Positions 25,673 through 34,421 of a stretch of DNA of 41,176 nt are shown here, piece after piece; position 1 is the first letter of the stretch; the number at the start of each line of letters is the position of its first letter. The notes under the pieces were generated by a model. It worked only from the letters and a program-made list of their open reading frames with translations, did not search any database and was not told where the DNA came from. The DNA is taken from NCBI GenBank assembly GCA_964389545.1, contig CAYMDN010000008.1, forward strand, positions 1-41,176, read 5' to 3'. The stretch comes from UMGS1781 sp964389545. Its GTDB lineage: Bacteria; Bacillota; Clostridia; TANB77; CAG-508. Both the position numbers and the translations under genes were made by a program.

Positions 25673-26797
25673 CTAAAATAATTTTCTTATTTCTTCTATA
25701 ACGTATTCTTGTTCTTCATCTGTCATTTTTGTATCACTTGGTAAGCATACTCCTCTTTCAAATATATCTTGAGCATTACTTGTTGTATCTTTTGCTGTTA
25801 CAAAATCGTATTTGGCAAAAAATGGTTGTAAATGCATTGGTTTCCAAATTGGTCTTGTTTCAATATTTGCTTTCTCTAAAGCTTCTATTATTTGAATTGG
25901 TTTTACTTTTGAATTCTCATCTAATATTATTGATGATAGCCAATGATTTGGTTTTGCACAACTTTCATATGGTTGCATTTTTATTTCTGGAATATCTTCA
26001 AATGCTTTTTTATACTTTTTATATATTTCTGTTTTCTTTTCTACTCTTTTGTTTAATACTTTTAGCTGTCCTCTTCCTATTCCAGCAGAAATATTACTCA
26101 TTCTATAGTTATATCCTATTTCCTTATGTTCATAGTGTCTTGCTGGTTCTCTACTTTGCGTCGCCCAAAATCTAACTTTTTTAATTTTCTCTGCATTGTT
26201 TGATACTAACATTCCTCCGCCACTTGTTGTAATTATTTTATTTCCATTGAAAGAATATATTCCATAATCGCCAAAAGTTCCTGTATATTTATTATTATAT
26301 GTTGAACCCAAACTTTCTGCAGCGTCTTCTACTAATGGAGTATTGTGTTTTTTACATATTTCTTTTATTTCATCAATCTTGGCTGGAGTTCCATATAGAT
26401 ATACTAACAATACTGCTTTAGGATTTGGATATTTTTCAAATGCTTTCTCTAAAGCTTGTGGATCCATATTCCAAGTATCACATTCGCTATCTATAAATAC
26501 TGGTGTTGCATTTTGATATATTATTGGATTTGCTGTTGCAGAGAAAGTTAAGCTTTGGCAAAATACTATATCTTCCTGACTTACATCTAATGCCTTTAAT
26601 GCCATATGTATAGCCGCCGTTCCCGCAGATAATGCTGCTGCATTGCTTATTCCAGCATAGCTTGCAATTTCCTCTTCAAATTTATTTACATTTTCTCCTA
26701 ATGGTGCTACCCAATTTGTATCAAATGCTTCTTTTACATATTGTTGTTCATAGTTTTCCTCTGACATGTGTGGTGATGATAATAAAATTTTATTCAT
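25673..26797 (-). CDS. PLP-dependent aminotransferase, PglE/DegT type (UDP-4-keto-sugar)
   Basis: This aminotransferase would convert UDP-2-acetamido-4-keto-2,6-dideoxy-hexose to the 4-amino sugar using glutamate. It has ILLSSPHMSEENYEQQYVKEAFDTNWVAPLG (family N-terminus), LSAGTAAIHMALKALDV, ESLGSTYNNKYTGTFGDYGIYSFNGNKIITTSGGGML with the PLP lysine (Lys187) and FWATQSREPARHYEHKEIGYNYRMSNI. It is 374 residues from the ATG at 26797, which GAGGG precedes. An upstream in-frame start at 26839 overlaps the previous gene and is rejected. It lies 16 nt after the dehydratase gene. Confidence 0.92.
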   Translation of the reverse strand: MNKILLSSPHMSEENYEQQYVKEAFDTNWVAPLGENVNKFEEEIASYAGISNAAALSAGTAAIHMALKALDVSQEDIVFCQSLTFSATANPIIYQNATPVFIDSECDTWNMDPQALEKAFEKYPNPKAVLLVYLYGTPAKIDEIKEICKKHNTPLVEDAAESLGSTYNNKYTGTFGDYGIYSFNGNKIITTSGGGMLVSNNAEKIKKVRFWATQSREPARHYEHKEIGYNYRMSNISAGIGRGQLKVLNKRVEKKTEIYKKYKKAFEDIPEIKMQPYESCAKPNHWLSSIILDENSKVKPIQIIEALEKANIETRPIWKPMHLQPFFAKYDFVTAKDTTSNAQDIFERGVCLPSDTKMTDEEQEYVIEEIRKLF

Positions 26798-26813
26798 ATT
26801 TTCCCTCGTTTCT

Positions 26814-28763
26814 TTAATTTTCTTCTGCTCTTTTTGCATAATTTCCTTTTATAATTTTTTTCATTGCTTCTATTTCTCTTCTTGAATTTTTTACTTCTTT
26901 ATTTACTTCTTTTGCATCACAATATGTTGGAACTATGTCTCTCATGGTCTTTTTTAGTTGTTCTAAAGTTGTTCTTTCATCATCTGTTAATCTTCTCAAT
27001 CTTTCTAGTTTGTCTGCCATATCATGTTTTGATATATCTGATAATTCACTTATGAAAATCTTTTTATGCTCTGTCTTTTCTAGTCCTTCTTCTGATAATA
27101 GCAGCTCTTCATATAGCTTTTCTCCTGGTCTTAATCCAACTTCTTTTATCTCAATATCCACATTTGGTTCTAATCCTGATAGACGAATTAAAGATACCGC
27201 TAAATCGTATATTTTAACTGGTTCTCCCATGTCTAAAACAAATATTTCTCCTCCTCTTGCATAGCTCATTGCTTGTAGTACTAATCCTACTGCTTCAGGG
27301 ATTGTCATGAAAAATCTTGTGATTTCTTTGTGTGTTATTGTTATAGGTCCTCCAGCTGCTATTTGTTTTTTAAATAATGGTACAACAGATCCATTACTTC
27401 CTAAAACGTTTCCAAATCTTACAGCAGCGAAATCTGTTTTACTTGTTTTGTTTTTAGATTGAATTATCATTTCACAAAGTCTTTTGCTTGCTCCCATTAT
27501 ATTAGTTGGGTTAACTGCTTTATCTGTTGATATTAATATAAATTTTGCAACGCCATATCTATCACTGTAATCTGCAACATTATATGTTCCAAATACATTG
27601 TTCTTTATTGCTTCCAATGGACTTTTTTCCATTAATGGTACATGTTTATGTGCCGCTGCATGGAATACTAAGTATGGTCTATATTCTTCAAATATTTTTT
27701 CTAATCTTTTTTTATCTCTAACACTACCAACTATTGCTTCTACCTTTGTTGTTTTATCAAGTTGTTTTCCCTTTAATTCCATTTGGATATCATATAGATT
27801 ATTTTCATAAATATCGAATATGATTAATTTACTAGGTTTATATTTTATAATTTGTCTACATAGTTCTGAGCCAATTGAACCTCCACCACCAGTAACTAAT
27901 ATTGGTTTTCCTTTTATTAATTCTTCTATTTTTTTATTTTCAAGTGTTATTGGTTCTCTTCCTAGTATATCATCAATTTCTGCCTCTCTTAAGTTTTGAT
28001 ATACTTGTTTTCCTTTTATAAAGTCCTCTGTACTAGGCAATACTCTTAGTTTTGCACCTGTTTCTTGGCAAAGATTTAATATTTCTCTTTTTTCTTTTCC
28101 TTCTATATTTGATATACAAAAGAATATTGAATTTATACTGTTCAATTTACATATTTCTGGTATATCATATCTATTTCCTAATACACGTACACCTGCTATC
28201 ATGCGGTCTTTTTTGGTTTCATTATCATCTATAATGCCTATAATATTATAGGTATTTCTCATTTTGGTTTTTATTGTTTTTATAATATCAATTGTTGCAT
28301 CTCCTGCACCTATTATTAATAAATTTTTCTTTTCAGCAGGTTGTACAACTTTTGGCTGATTGCTTGCTAATACAAATCTTACTATTACCCTATATGATAT
28401 AACACCTACAAGTATAACCATAGATGCTAGAATTAGATATTTTACACCTAATGTTGGAATTGGAAATAATATTTTAGACAACAAGATAAAACCTAGTGAT
28501 ACTATACATAAGCCCATGTATACTAGGTAATCGTTTCCTGTTTCGTATTTAGTTATATTATTATAAATACTGAATATATTGAATATAATTTCATAAATAA
28601 TGATAGATAGCATTATGGAATTTTTAAGTAAAATTATATTGTTTCCATTATATATATCATTTGAATTATTCAATAAAAAATAGGCTATAACATATGATGA
28701 TGCAATTATTAAAACATCTACAACAAGTAAGATTATAGCGCTGTATTTTTTCATTGTTTTCAT
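26814..28763 (-). CDS. Membrane NDP-sugar 4,6-dehydratase, PglF/FlaA1 type
   Basis: The 649-residue protein has four N-terminal helices (about 8-130), a CoA-binding-like Rossmann part (LLIIGAGDATIDIIKTI, about 148) and an SDR domain with TGGGGSIGSE (291-300) and STDKAVNPTNIMGASKR (412-428). In that last motif Met423 takes the place of the usual catalytic Tyr before Lys427, a hallmark of PglF/CapD/WbpM dehydratases. These convert UDP-GlcNAc to the 4-keto-6-deoxy sugar. It leads the sugar-synthesis operon behind its own promoter, with GGGGA at 6 nt from the ATG. Confidence 0.93.
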   Translation of the reverse strand: MKTMKKYSAIILLVVDVLIIASSYVIAYFLLNNSNDIYNGNNIILLKNSIMLSIIIYEIIFNIFSIYNNITKYETGNDYLVYMGLCIVSLGFILLSKILFPIPTLGVKYLILASMVILVGVISYRVIVRFVLASNQPKVVQPAEKKNLLIIGAGDATIDIIKTIKTKMRNTYNIIGIIDDNETKKDRMIAGVRVLGNRYDIPEICKLNSINSIFFCISNIEGKEKREILNLCQETGAKLRVLPSTEDFIKGKQVYQNLREAEIDDILGREPITLENKKIEELIKGKPILVTGGGGSIGSELCRQIIKYKPSKLIIFDIYENNLYDIQMELKGKQLDKTTKVEAIVGSVRDKKRLEKIFEEYRPYLVFHAAAHKHVPLMEKSPLEAIKNNVFGTYNVADYSDRYGVAKFILISTDKAVNPTNIMGASKRLCEMIIQSKNKTSKTDFAAVRFGNVLGSNGSVVPLFKKQIAAGGPITITHKEITRFFMTIPEAVGLVLQAMSYARGGEIFVLDMGEPVKIYDLAVSLIRLSGLEPNVDIEIKEVGLRPGEKLYEELLLSEEGLEKTEHKKIFISELSDISKHDMADKLERLRRLTDDERTTLEQLKKTMRDIVPTYCDAKEVNKEVKNSRREIEAMKKIIKGNYAKRAEEN

Positions 28764-28796
28764 ATCATTTCCCCATTATTCCTTTTATTATTTCAT

Positions 28797-28824
28797 ATTA
28801 TATCATAGTGGTTTTATAATTCAA
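28797..28824 (-). promoter_or_regulatory. Promoter of the sugar-synthesis operon (pglF-like onward)
   Basis: TTGAAT (28824-28819), 16-nt spacer, TATAAT (28802-28797) on the minus strand, about 35 nt before the dehydratase ATG. No promoter is obvious again until 19345, so it may drive eight genes. Confidence 0.7.
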
Positions 28825-28861
28825 CATTTTTAACAAAAATTTTTGAGGAAATATTTACACA

Positions 28862-28897
28862 CAAAAAAAGTCGCCCTGCAGTCAAACTACAGGGCGA
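28862..28897 (-). terminator. Intrinsic terminator of GC-rich orphan gene 2
   Basis: On the minus strand TCGCCCTGTAG pairs with CTGCAGGGCGA (one G-U) around a short loop, followed by seven U (28869-28863). A second small hairpin, TAGCGC (28901-28906) with GCGCTA (28925-28930), lies between it and the stop codon. Confidence 0.9.
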
Positions 28898-28949
28898 ATC
28901 TAGCGCGTTTACTTCTTTGGTTATGCGCTATTGATACCAGCTCTCTTTG

Positions 28950-29408
28950 TTAATTTTCGCAGTGAGAGTCCAGCATCTCGAAGAAATTGGACAGCACCAT
29001 ACGGGTTGCCATGTTTTCGCAGGTCACGGTTACCCTCAGGATGCATACGACACCCGTTCCATAGAGCGGGTTCATCTCCTTCACGGCATCAGCCTCGATA
29101 AAGTCGATCTCGACCTTGGCATCCGCCTTGGAGACCATCGCCGAAGTGGCGTTCAGCTTGCTCGCGAACGCCGAAATGACGGTCAGCAGCTTATTGAAGT
29201 CTTCCTTATTGGCCGAGATATGCTTCGGAATCGGCTTAAAGGTAACGGTATCTGTATCCGTCCGGTACAGGGAAAACTTGCCTCCCCAGTACTTAGCGAA
29301 TGTGGGAACCGTGGTGTTGTGCATCTCGCCCATAAAGGCCACGAGCTTCTCGCTCGGGCGCTTGTAAAGGGGCATTTCGTAGGTCAACGTGGTCTTGTGG
29401 TCTTGCAT
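28950..29408 (-). CDS. GC-rich orphan gene 2, unknown function
   Basis: I do not recognise this protein of about 152 residues. It is soluble, without signal peptide or membrane segment. It begins HKTTLTYEMPLYKRPSEKLVAFM, has a Lys/Thr-rich centre (FSLYRTDTDTVTFKPIPKH), a helix (DFNKLLTVISAFASKLNA), a beta pair (AKVEIDFIEADAV, VVCILRVTVTCENM) and ends MVLSNFFEMLDSHCEN. One 60-base line (29041-29100) is about 53% G+C, against about 25% in the neighbouring line 29581-29640. The first ATG (29417) is directly against AGGA with no spacing, so the ATG at 29408 (9 nt away) is the likelier start. Like orphan gene 1 it stands alone between its own promoter and a GC-rich terminator. I see no sequence similarity between the two proteins. 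Confidence 0.8.
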   Translation of the reverse strand: MQDHKTTLTYEMPLYKRPSEKLVAFMGEMHNTTVPTFAKYWGGKFSLYRTDTDTVTFKPIPKHISANKEDFNKLLTVISAFASKLNATSAMVSKADAKVEIDFIEADAVKEMNPLYGTGVVCILRVTVTCENMATRMVLSNFFEMLDSHCEN

Positions 29409-29462
29409 CAGGTCCATTCCTCATTTCTTTTAAGATAAGCGACAAAGTCAGCTTTCAATTTA

Positions 29463-29491
29463 ATTATACATCATTTATGTAACACTTGCAA
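29463..29491 (-). promoter_or_regulatory. Promoter of GC-rich orphan gene 2
   Basis: TTGCAA (29491-29486), 17-nt spacer, TATAAT (29468-29463) on the minus strand. The following TAAATTGAAA resembles the same region of orphan gene 1, and both leaders are about 45-50 nt. Confidence 0.75.
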
Positions 29492-29565
29492 ATTTTTCAT
29501 GCTCTAAAACCCTTTATTATTCGACATTTTTCGTGTTTAGCAACTTTTTTATGTCTATCATATTG

Positions 29566-30657
29566 TTATTTAAAAATATTATTTGTATTCAGTACCTGTG
29601 TACTGTATATAAATAAAACATCTTGATTACTAAACTCTATATAGTTTTCTATATACTTACTTGCAATATATCTTATATCTACAAGTGTTATTGTTTTATA
29701 AGCTTCTATAAAATATGGTGCAATACTACTTCCAAATGAGTCTCTAAAAATTATTAGTTCTTTATCTGTTGTTGCGTTTAGATTTGTAATTTTTAGCAGT
29801 GTCACTGGTCCAGATAAGTATATATCATATTTATCATTACTATTTTTCTTTTCCATGTTATATACTTTTGATTTTGTTTGTGTTTCATAATTGAATACTT
29901 CTGCATTTTCAATTATGCTATTTTTTACAACTGTTATTGTATCTTTTTCTGTCTTTAATGGAATTTGATTAGCATATACACCTTCAAAATTGGTTATTTT
30001 TTCTGTTTGATATGTTAATGTAAGCCTATCCTTAAATTTCATTTTAAAAGCTATTTCGTCTACAACAGAAACTATGTTTTCCTGTTTCCAGTGAATGTCT
30101 GTAATATAATAATCTTTAAGTTCAAGTTTATTAAAAATATTTATATATTCCATACCTTCTAAGTTTTGCTTCATTAATTCTTGTAATCTATTATAATCCA
30201 TGTGAATAAATTCATTACCTGAAAAAAAGTTTTTATCTGGTATTATTGAATAATATATTTTGCAGTTTTTTAAATATTCTTCTTTTATCCATTGCATCTT
30301 AGTTGTAGCATTTAGTATTGCTTTTTCATTTAATGGATATTCTATTTTTATTATGCTCCCATCTTTCATATACATATTATTATTATCTTTTTTCTGAAAT
30401 ACATTAAATTCAGTAAGGGCTTTCAAGGTTCTCAATTCATCTCTCTTTATCATTTGGTCAGTTGTAAATAATTCAAACTCTTTGTTAAAACTACCATCTA
30501 AAACCTTTTCTATTGACATCTCTGGAAATTTTGTAAGTTTTCTTCTTTCCGATATTGAGATATCTTTTTGCGGTTTTGTAATATTTATAATTAAAGTACC
30601 TATCAGCACGGTCATAAATAAAATGGTTACTACTATATTTTTAACTTTATCTGACAT
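29566..30657 (-). CDS. DHHW family protein (AlgJ/AlgX-like partner of the MBOAT acyltransferase)
   Basis: The 363-residue protein has one N-terminal membrane anchor (about 7-26) and an exported SGNH-like domain. It carries ISISERRKLTKFPE near the start, the D-x-H-W motif YITDIHW (186-190) and a serine motif IIFRDSFGSSIAPYF (about 314). Such proteins pair with MBOAT membrane acyltransferases and move acetyl groups to extracellular polysaccharide, as AlgJ/AlgX do for alginate. It begins 11 nt after the MBOAT gene with AAGGAG, so the pair forms an operon. Acetylation of the locus's own polymer is inferred from proximity. Confidence 0.85.
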   Translation of the reverse strand: MSDKVKNIVVTILFMTVLIGTLIINITKPQKDISISERRKLTKFPEMSIEKVLDGSFNKEFELFTTDQMIKRDELRTLKALTEFNVFQKKDNNNMYMKDGSIIKIEYPLNEKAILNATTKMQWIKEEYLKNCKIYYSIIPDKNFFSGNEFIHMDYNRLQELMKQNLEGMEYINIFNKLELKDYYITDIHWKQENIVSVVDEIAFKMKFKDRLTLTYQTEKITNFEGVYANQIPLKTEKDTITVVKNSIIENAEVFNYETQTKSKVYNMEKKNSNDKYDIYLSGPVTLLKITNLNATTDKELIIFRDSFGSSIAPYFIEAYKTITLVDIRYIASKYIENYIEFSNQDVLFIYSTQVLNTNNIFK

Positions 30658-30668
30658 ATTTAATCTCC

Positions 30669-32066
30669 TTAAAACCTGAAATACAAAAATGGATTATATG
30701 AATTATCTACTAAATATGCTGTTACAATAAGCAATAATCCAATTAAAACTATTGGTTCTAAAATATTAATTATTCTTTTACCTATATTCTTTTGTGATAT
30801 CTTTGTCATGCTAATTTTTACTAATGGTGTACTTCCTATTATTGCCATAGCAAGTATCACTCCATAGCTTTTTAAATAATATAATGTATATGAATTTACA
30901 AGTTCTTCTCCATTTCCTCCAAATAGTCCTAATATTTGATGTAAAGCTTGTCCTATATCATTTGCATTAAATATAATAAAGCTGATCATTACAACAAATA
31001 GTACATATATGTGTCTAAAAAATTTCGGAATTTTTTCTAAAATGTTTAATAGAAGCGTTTTCTCTAATATAAGTAGTATTCCAAATATTAATCCCCAAAT
31101 AATAAATGTCCAATTTGCTCCATGCCATGCTCCTGTTAACATCCATACTATAATAATGTTTCTTAATAGTTTTAATTTGCTTACTCTGTTTCCTCCTAAT
31201 GGAATATAAACATAGTCTCTAAACCAACTACCTAAAGATATGTGCCATCTTCTCCAGAACTCTGTGATACTTTTTGATATGTATGGATAATTGAAATTCT
31301 CCAAAAATTTAAATCCAAATATTCTTCCTAATCCAATTGCCATATCTGAATATGCTGAAAAATCAAAATATATTTGCAAACAATATGCAATTCCATATAT
31401 CCAGTAAAATGCAACACTTGTTTCTGATGTTTGTAAGAAAACTTCTGTAAGTTCTCCTAAACTATTTGCTATTATAACTTTCTTGGAAAGTCCTAAAACA
31501 AATCTTCTTATTCCTAATGCAAAGTTTTCAATTGAATGTTTTCTCTCTGAAAGTTCTTTTTCTATATCAGTATATCTTACTATTGGCCCAGCAATTAATT
31601 GAGGGAATAGTGAAACGTATGTTGCTAGTTTTATAAAGCTTTTTTGTACTTCTACTTTCCCATTATATACATCTATCACATAGCTTAATATCTGGAAAGT
31701 GTAGAAAGAAATTCCTATTGGCAAAGCTAAATTTAACAGTTTTATATTTGTTGAAAATAATTCATTTATATTGCTTATTAAGAAATCCGAATATTTAAAC
31801 AAAACTAATAATCCCAAACTTATCATTACAGATGTTGTAAGGAAAATATCCTTTTGTTTAGGAAATTTATAAATTAATAGACCGTGTACATATGCAGATA
31901 CAATTGATCCCAACATAATAATTATATATACTGGCTCACCATAAAAATAAAAAACTAGTGAACTAATTAACAATATTAAATTTCTAAATTTTTTTGGTGT
32001 GCAAAAATATAATATTAATACACATGGTAAAAAATAATACAAAAAACTAATACTTGAAAAAAGCAT
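30669..32066 (-). CDS. MBOAT family O-acyltransferase (AlgI/DltB-like)
   Basis: The 465-residue polytopic membrane protein has the MBOAT active-site region TEFWRRWHISLGSWFRDYVYIPLGGN (about 265-290) and the catalytic His in WMLTGAWHGANWTFIIWG. Membership in the AlgI branch is suggested by FSSISFLYYFLPCVLILYF at the N-terminus. It would pass acyl (probably acetyl) groups from the cytoplasm to an exported acceptor together with the next gene's DHHW protein. DltB is a relative, but no dltA or dltC is present, so teichoic acid alanylation is unlikely. GAGG lies before the ATG. No good promoter is visible in the short gap upstream. Confidence 0.92.
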   Translation of the reverse strand: MLFSSISFLYYFLPCVLILYFCTPKKFRNLILLISSLVFYFYGEPVYIIIMLGSIVSAYVHGLLIYKFPKQKDIFLTTSVMISLGLLVLFKYSDFLISNINELFSTNIKLLNLALPIGISFYTFQILSYVIDVYNGKVEVQKSFIKLATYVSLFPQLIAGPIVRYTDIEKELSERKHSIENFALGIRRFVLGLSKKVIIANSLGELTEVFLQTSETSVAFYWIYGIAYCLQIYFDFSAYSDMAIGLGRIFGFKFLENFNYPYISKSITEFWRRWHISLGSWFRDYVYIPLGGNRVSKLKLLRNIIIVWMLTGAWHGANWTFIIWGLIFGILLILEKTLLLNILEKIPKFFRHIYVLFVVMISFIIFNANDIGQALHQILGLFGGNGEELVNSYTLYYLKSYGVILAMAIIGSTPLVKISMTKISQKNIGKRIINILEPIVLIGLLLIVTAYLVDNSYNPFLYFRF

Positions 32067-32091
32067 CTTTAACCTCTATTTCTATATTAAT

Positions 32092-32114
32092 AAAGCCTCT
32101 TATATAGAGGCTTT
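32092..32114 (-). terminator. Terminator after the anchored DUF4358-like gene
   Basis: AAAGCCTC (32092-32099) pairs with GAGGCTTT (32107-32114). A short U-rich stretch follows on the minus strand. Read-through may supply the MBOAT gene just downstream, which lacks an obvious promoter. Confidence 0.65.
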
Positions 32115-32143
32115 GTATGTGTTTATATATAATTAACTTTAAA

Positions 32144-32800
32144 CTATACTTCTACTTCTCCATTTGGAGGTAAGTCTATAGGCATATTATCTGGAACTTC
32201 AAAACCATCTTCAAATGGTTCACTACAATCTTTCTCTTTTTCAGTTCCAATTTTATTTTCTACAACAGTTTTAAACGCATCATATACTGGTTTTGCCCAC
32301 TCCTCGCTTGCCATAATAATTGCAATAACGTCTCCACTATTTGTTATATAAATTTTGTCTGCAGAAACACATATCCATTTTGCAGGATTTATATTATTTA
32401 AAATTTCTTCTTTTATCTCTTCAACGTCTGCATCCTTTGTAACTTTTACAAGTATAAATGAGTATGCTTGAGCATTCATCATTGGTTCTGAAACAACCAT
32501 TTCAGTTACTTTATCTGTTGATTTAATTCCTGTATATCCTGAAATATTATCTGCATTTTTTTCAACGTCCATAAAATCTATAGATCCTGGAAGCTCAACT
32601 GTAACTTTTTTGTATACTTCTGATACTAAATCTTTCATATTTTGATTTGTTTCAACTGTTACCTTTTCTCCTGATTCATTAACAAATACTGCCGTTTTTA
32701 ATTCTTTATTGTCATCTTTTTTATTCATTCCTATGAAGATTGCAACTGCTAACACAATTACAAGAACACCAACGATGCCTATTATTACGTTTTTATTCAT
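32144..32800 (-). CDS. Membrane-anchored protein of unknown function, possibly DUF4358-like
   Basis: From the ATG at 32800 (AGGGGGAATTAAT in front) the protein has 218 residues. It has an N-terminal helix (about 5-23), no lipobox Cys, then an exported domain. The segment VVSEPMMNAQAYSFILVKVTKDADVEEIKEEILNNINPAKWICVSADKIYITNSGDVIAIIMA resembles DUF4358-type proteins of Clostridia in order of elements, but I hold that lightly. The C-terminus is acidic and Pro-rich (EPFEDGFEVPDNMPIDLPPNGE). It is a single gene with its own promoter and terminator. Function unknown. Confidence 0.65.
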   Translation of the reverse strand: MNKNVIIGIVGVLVIVLAVAIFIGMNKKDDNKELKTAVFVNESGEKVTVETNQNMKDLVSEVYKKVTVELPGSIDFMDVEKNADNISGYTGIKSTDKVTEMVVSEPMMNAQAYSFILVKVTKDADVEEIKEEILNNINPAKWICVSADKIYITNSGDVIAIIMASEEWAKPVYDAFKTVVENKIGTEKEKDCSEPFEDGFEVPDNMPIDLPPNGEVEV

Positions 32801-32823
32801 ATTAATTCCCCCTCTTTCGTACA

Positions 32824-32852
32824 AATATATCATATAACTTTTTCAAAAGCAA
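32824..32852 (-). promoter_or_regulatory. Possible promoter of the DUF4358-like gene
   Basis: TTGCTT (32852-32847), 17-nt spacer, TATATT (32829-32824) on the minus strand, just before the Shine-Dalgarno sequence. Confidence 0.45.
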
Positions 32853-32856
32853 ATTA

Positions 32857-33423
32857 TTAAAGTTTAAATACATTTAAATGTTCTAATAATATTTTTAATC
32901 CCATTAAAATAAGTATTAGTCCACCTATAGCTTCTGATTTACTTTCATATTTACTACCAAACTTATTTCCTATTTTTACACCTAAAATTGAAATTAAAAA
33001 TGTTATAACTCCAATAATAAGTGCTGAAGTAAGTATGTTTACTTGTAAGAATGCAAAAGTGATTCCTATTGTTAGTGCATCTATACTTGTTGCTATTGCA
33101 AGAATTATCATAACCTTAAAAGCTACGCTATCATTTCTACCCTCTTCATCTTTTTTTAATGCCTCTCTAACCATATTCATTCCTATTGCTACCAACAAGA
33201 AAAAAGCTATCCAATGATCAATTTGTCTAACTAAGCTTTCAAAAGAGTATCCTAAGAAAAATCCGATTATTGGCATAAGTCCTTGAAAAATTCCAAAATA
33301 TAATCCAACTATTATTGCTTTCTTCCAGTTCATCTTTTTCATCGACAAACCTTTTCCTATTGAAACGGCAAATGCATCCATTGCCAATCCAATTCCAATT
33401 AATAAAATCTCTACAAAATTCAT
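32857..33423 (-). CDS. mntP: Manganese efflux pump MntP
   Basis: MntP exports Mn2+ and protects against its excess. The 188-residue protein has six helices in two repeats with the family motifs GIGLAMDAFAVSIGKGL (about 12-28) and IAIATSIDALTIGITFAFL (about 108-126), each carrying an intramembrane Asp. It lies 13 nt after the CaCA antiporter gene with AAAGGATG before the ATG, and so under the Mn2+ riboswitch upstream of that gene, which fits its role. Confidence 0.95.
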   Translation of the reverse strand: MNFVEILLIGIGLAMDAFAVSIGKGLSMKKMNWKKAIIVGLYFGIFQGLMPIIGFFLGYSFESLVRQIDHWIAFFLLVAIGMNMVREALKKDEEGRNDSVAFKVMIILAIATSIDALTIGITFAFLQVNILTSALIIGVITFLISILGVKIGNKFGSKYESKSEAIGGLILILMGLKILLEHLNVFKL

Positions 33424-33436
33424 TTTTTACATCCTT

Positions 33437-34396
33437 TTATATATTAAATAATATTACTAAATATATCGCATATATAACTAAATATACAAATCCGTTCATT
33501 CTACTCATTTCATTTTTCGGTGGTATAACTGGGAATAACGCTAATACAAATGTTGAAAATATTAATATTGCCATGTCTACATTATATTGAAAATTATATG
33601 CAACAGGTTTTATAAATGCTGCTACACCAATAATTAATAACATATTAAATATATTTGAACCAATTATGTTTCCCAATGCTATGTCACTGCTCCCTTTAAA
33701 TGCTGCAGTAACACTTGTTACTAACTCTGGTAAACTTGTGCCAATTGCTAAAATTGTTAAACTTATTATTTGCTCACTTATATTAAAGTGCTGTGCTAAA
33801 ATAACTGCATTATCAACTGTAAAATCTCCTCCAAATTTTAATCCAATTACACCTAAAATAATTAAAAATAAATTTTTTATAATTGGAATTTCATCTAAAT
33901 TTTCTTCTTTTTTACCATCTTCATTTTTATTATCAAATTGCTCACCCTTTTTAGCCATGAAAATTGTATACGCTATAAACATTGCAAACAATATCATTAA
34001 AATTACTGCATCTATTCTTGAAATTCCTCCACCAATATTGCAAAGAACCATAAATATTATAGTTAAAGCTAAACATACTGGTATTTCAATTAGTCTTGTT
34101 TCTCTTTGAAACTTAATTGGTCTAATTACAGTTGCTAATCCTAATATTAGAACTAAATTACATACATTACTTCCTATTACATTTCCCATTGCCATATCTG
34201 AATGTCCTTCAATTGCTGATGTTGTACTAACAAATAATTCTGGCATTGAAGTTCCAATAGATACTATTGTTAAACCTATTATAATTTCTGGTATATGAAA
34301 TTTTTTTGCAATATTACTGGAACCCTCTACTAAAAAATCCGCCCCCTTAACAAGTAAAACAAATCCTGCAATCATCCATAAAATTGGTATAACCAT
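33437..34396 (-). CDS. Calcium/sodium antiporter family protein (YrbG/CaCA)
   Basis: The 319-residue protein holds two Na_Ca_ex repeats with the alpha motifs GLTIVSIGTSMPELFVS (about 42-58) plus GNVIGSNVCNLVLILGL, and SLTILAIGTSLPELVTSVTA plus GNIIGSNIFNMLLIIG. The central acidic loop (KKGEQFDNKNEDGKKEENLDEI) is cytoplasmic. Most family members exchange Ca2+ for Na+ or H+. Control by a manganese riboswitch and the following mntP suggest this one may move Mn2+ as well (inference). GGAGGAAG precedes the ATG. Confidence 0.92.
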   Translation of the reverse strand: MVIPILWMIAGFVLLVKGADFLVEGSSNIAKKFHIPEIIIGLTIVSIGTSMPELFVSTTSAIEGHSDMAMGNVIGSNVCNLVLILGLATVIRPIKFQRETRLIEIPVCLALTIIFMVLCNIGGGISRIDAVILMILFAMFIAYTIFMAKKGEQFDNKNEDGKKEENLDEIPIIKNLFLIILGVIGLKFGGDFTVDNAVILAQHFNISEQIISLTILAIGTSLPELVTSVTAAFKGSSDIALGNIIGSNIFNMLLIIGVAAFIKPVAYNFQYNVDMAILIFSTFVLALFPVIPPKNEMSRMNGFVYLVIYAIYLVILFNI

Positions 34397-34421
34397 ATTC
34401 TTCCTCCCATCTTTTGCAAAC

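Noticed and set aside
28901..28930. TAGCGC/GCGCTA hairpin as an attachment or inverted repeat
   Set aside because: Only 6 bp, with no matching copy on the other side of orphan gene 2; likely part of its 3' untranslated region.
28947..29438. A plus-strand frame of 163 codons opposite GC-rich orphan gene 2
   Set aside because: It is rich in His/Arg/Gly/Leu as expected of a mirror of a GC-rich gene. The minus strand has the matching promoter, ribosome site and U-tailed terminator.
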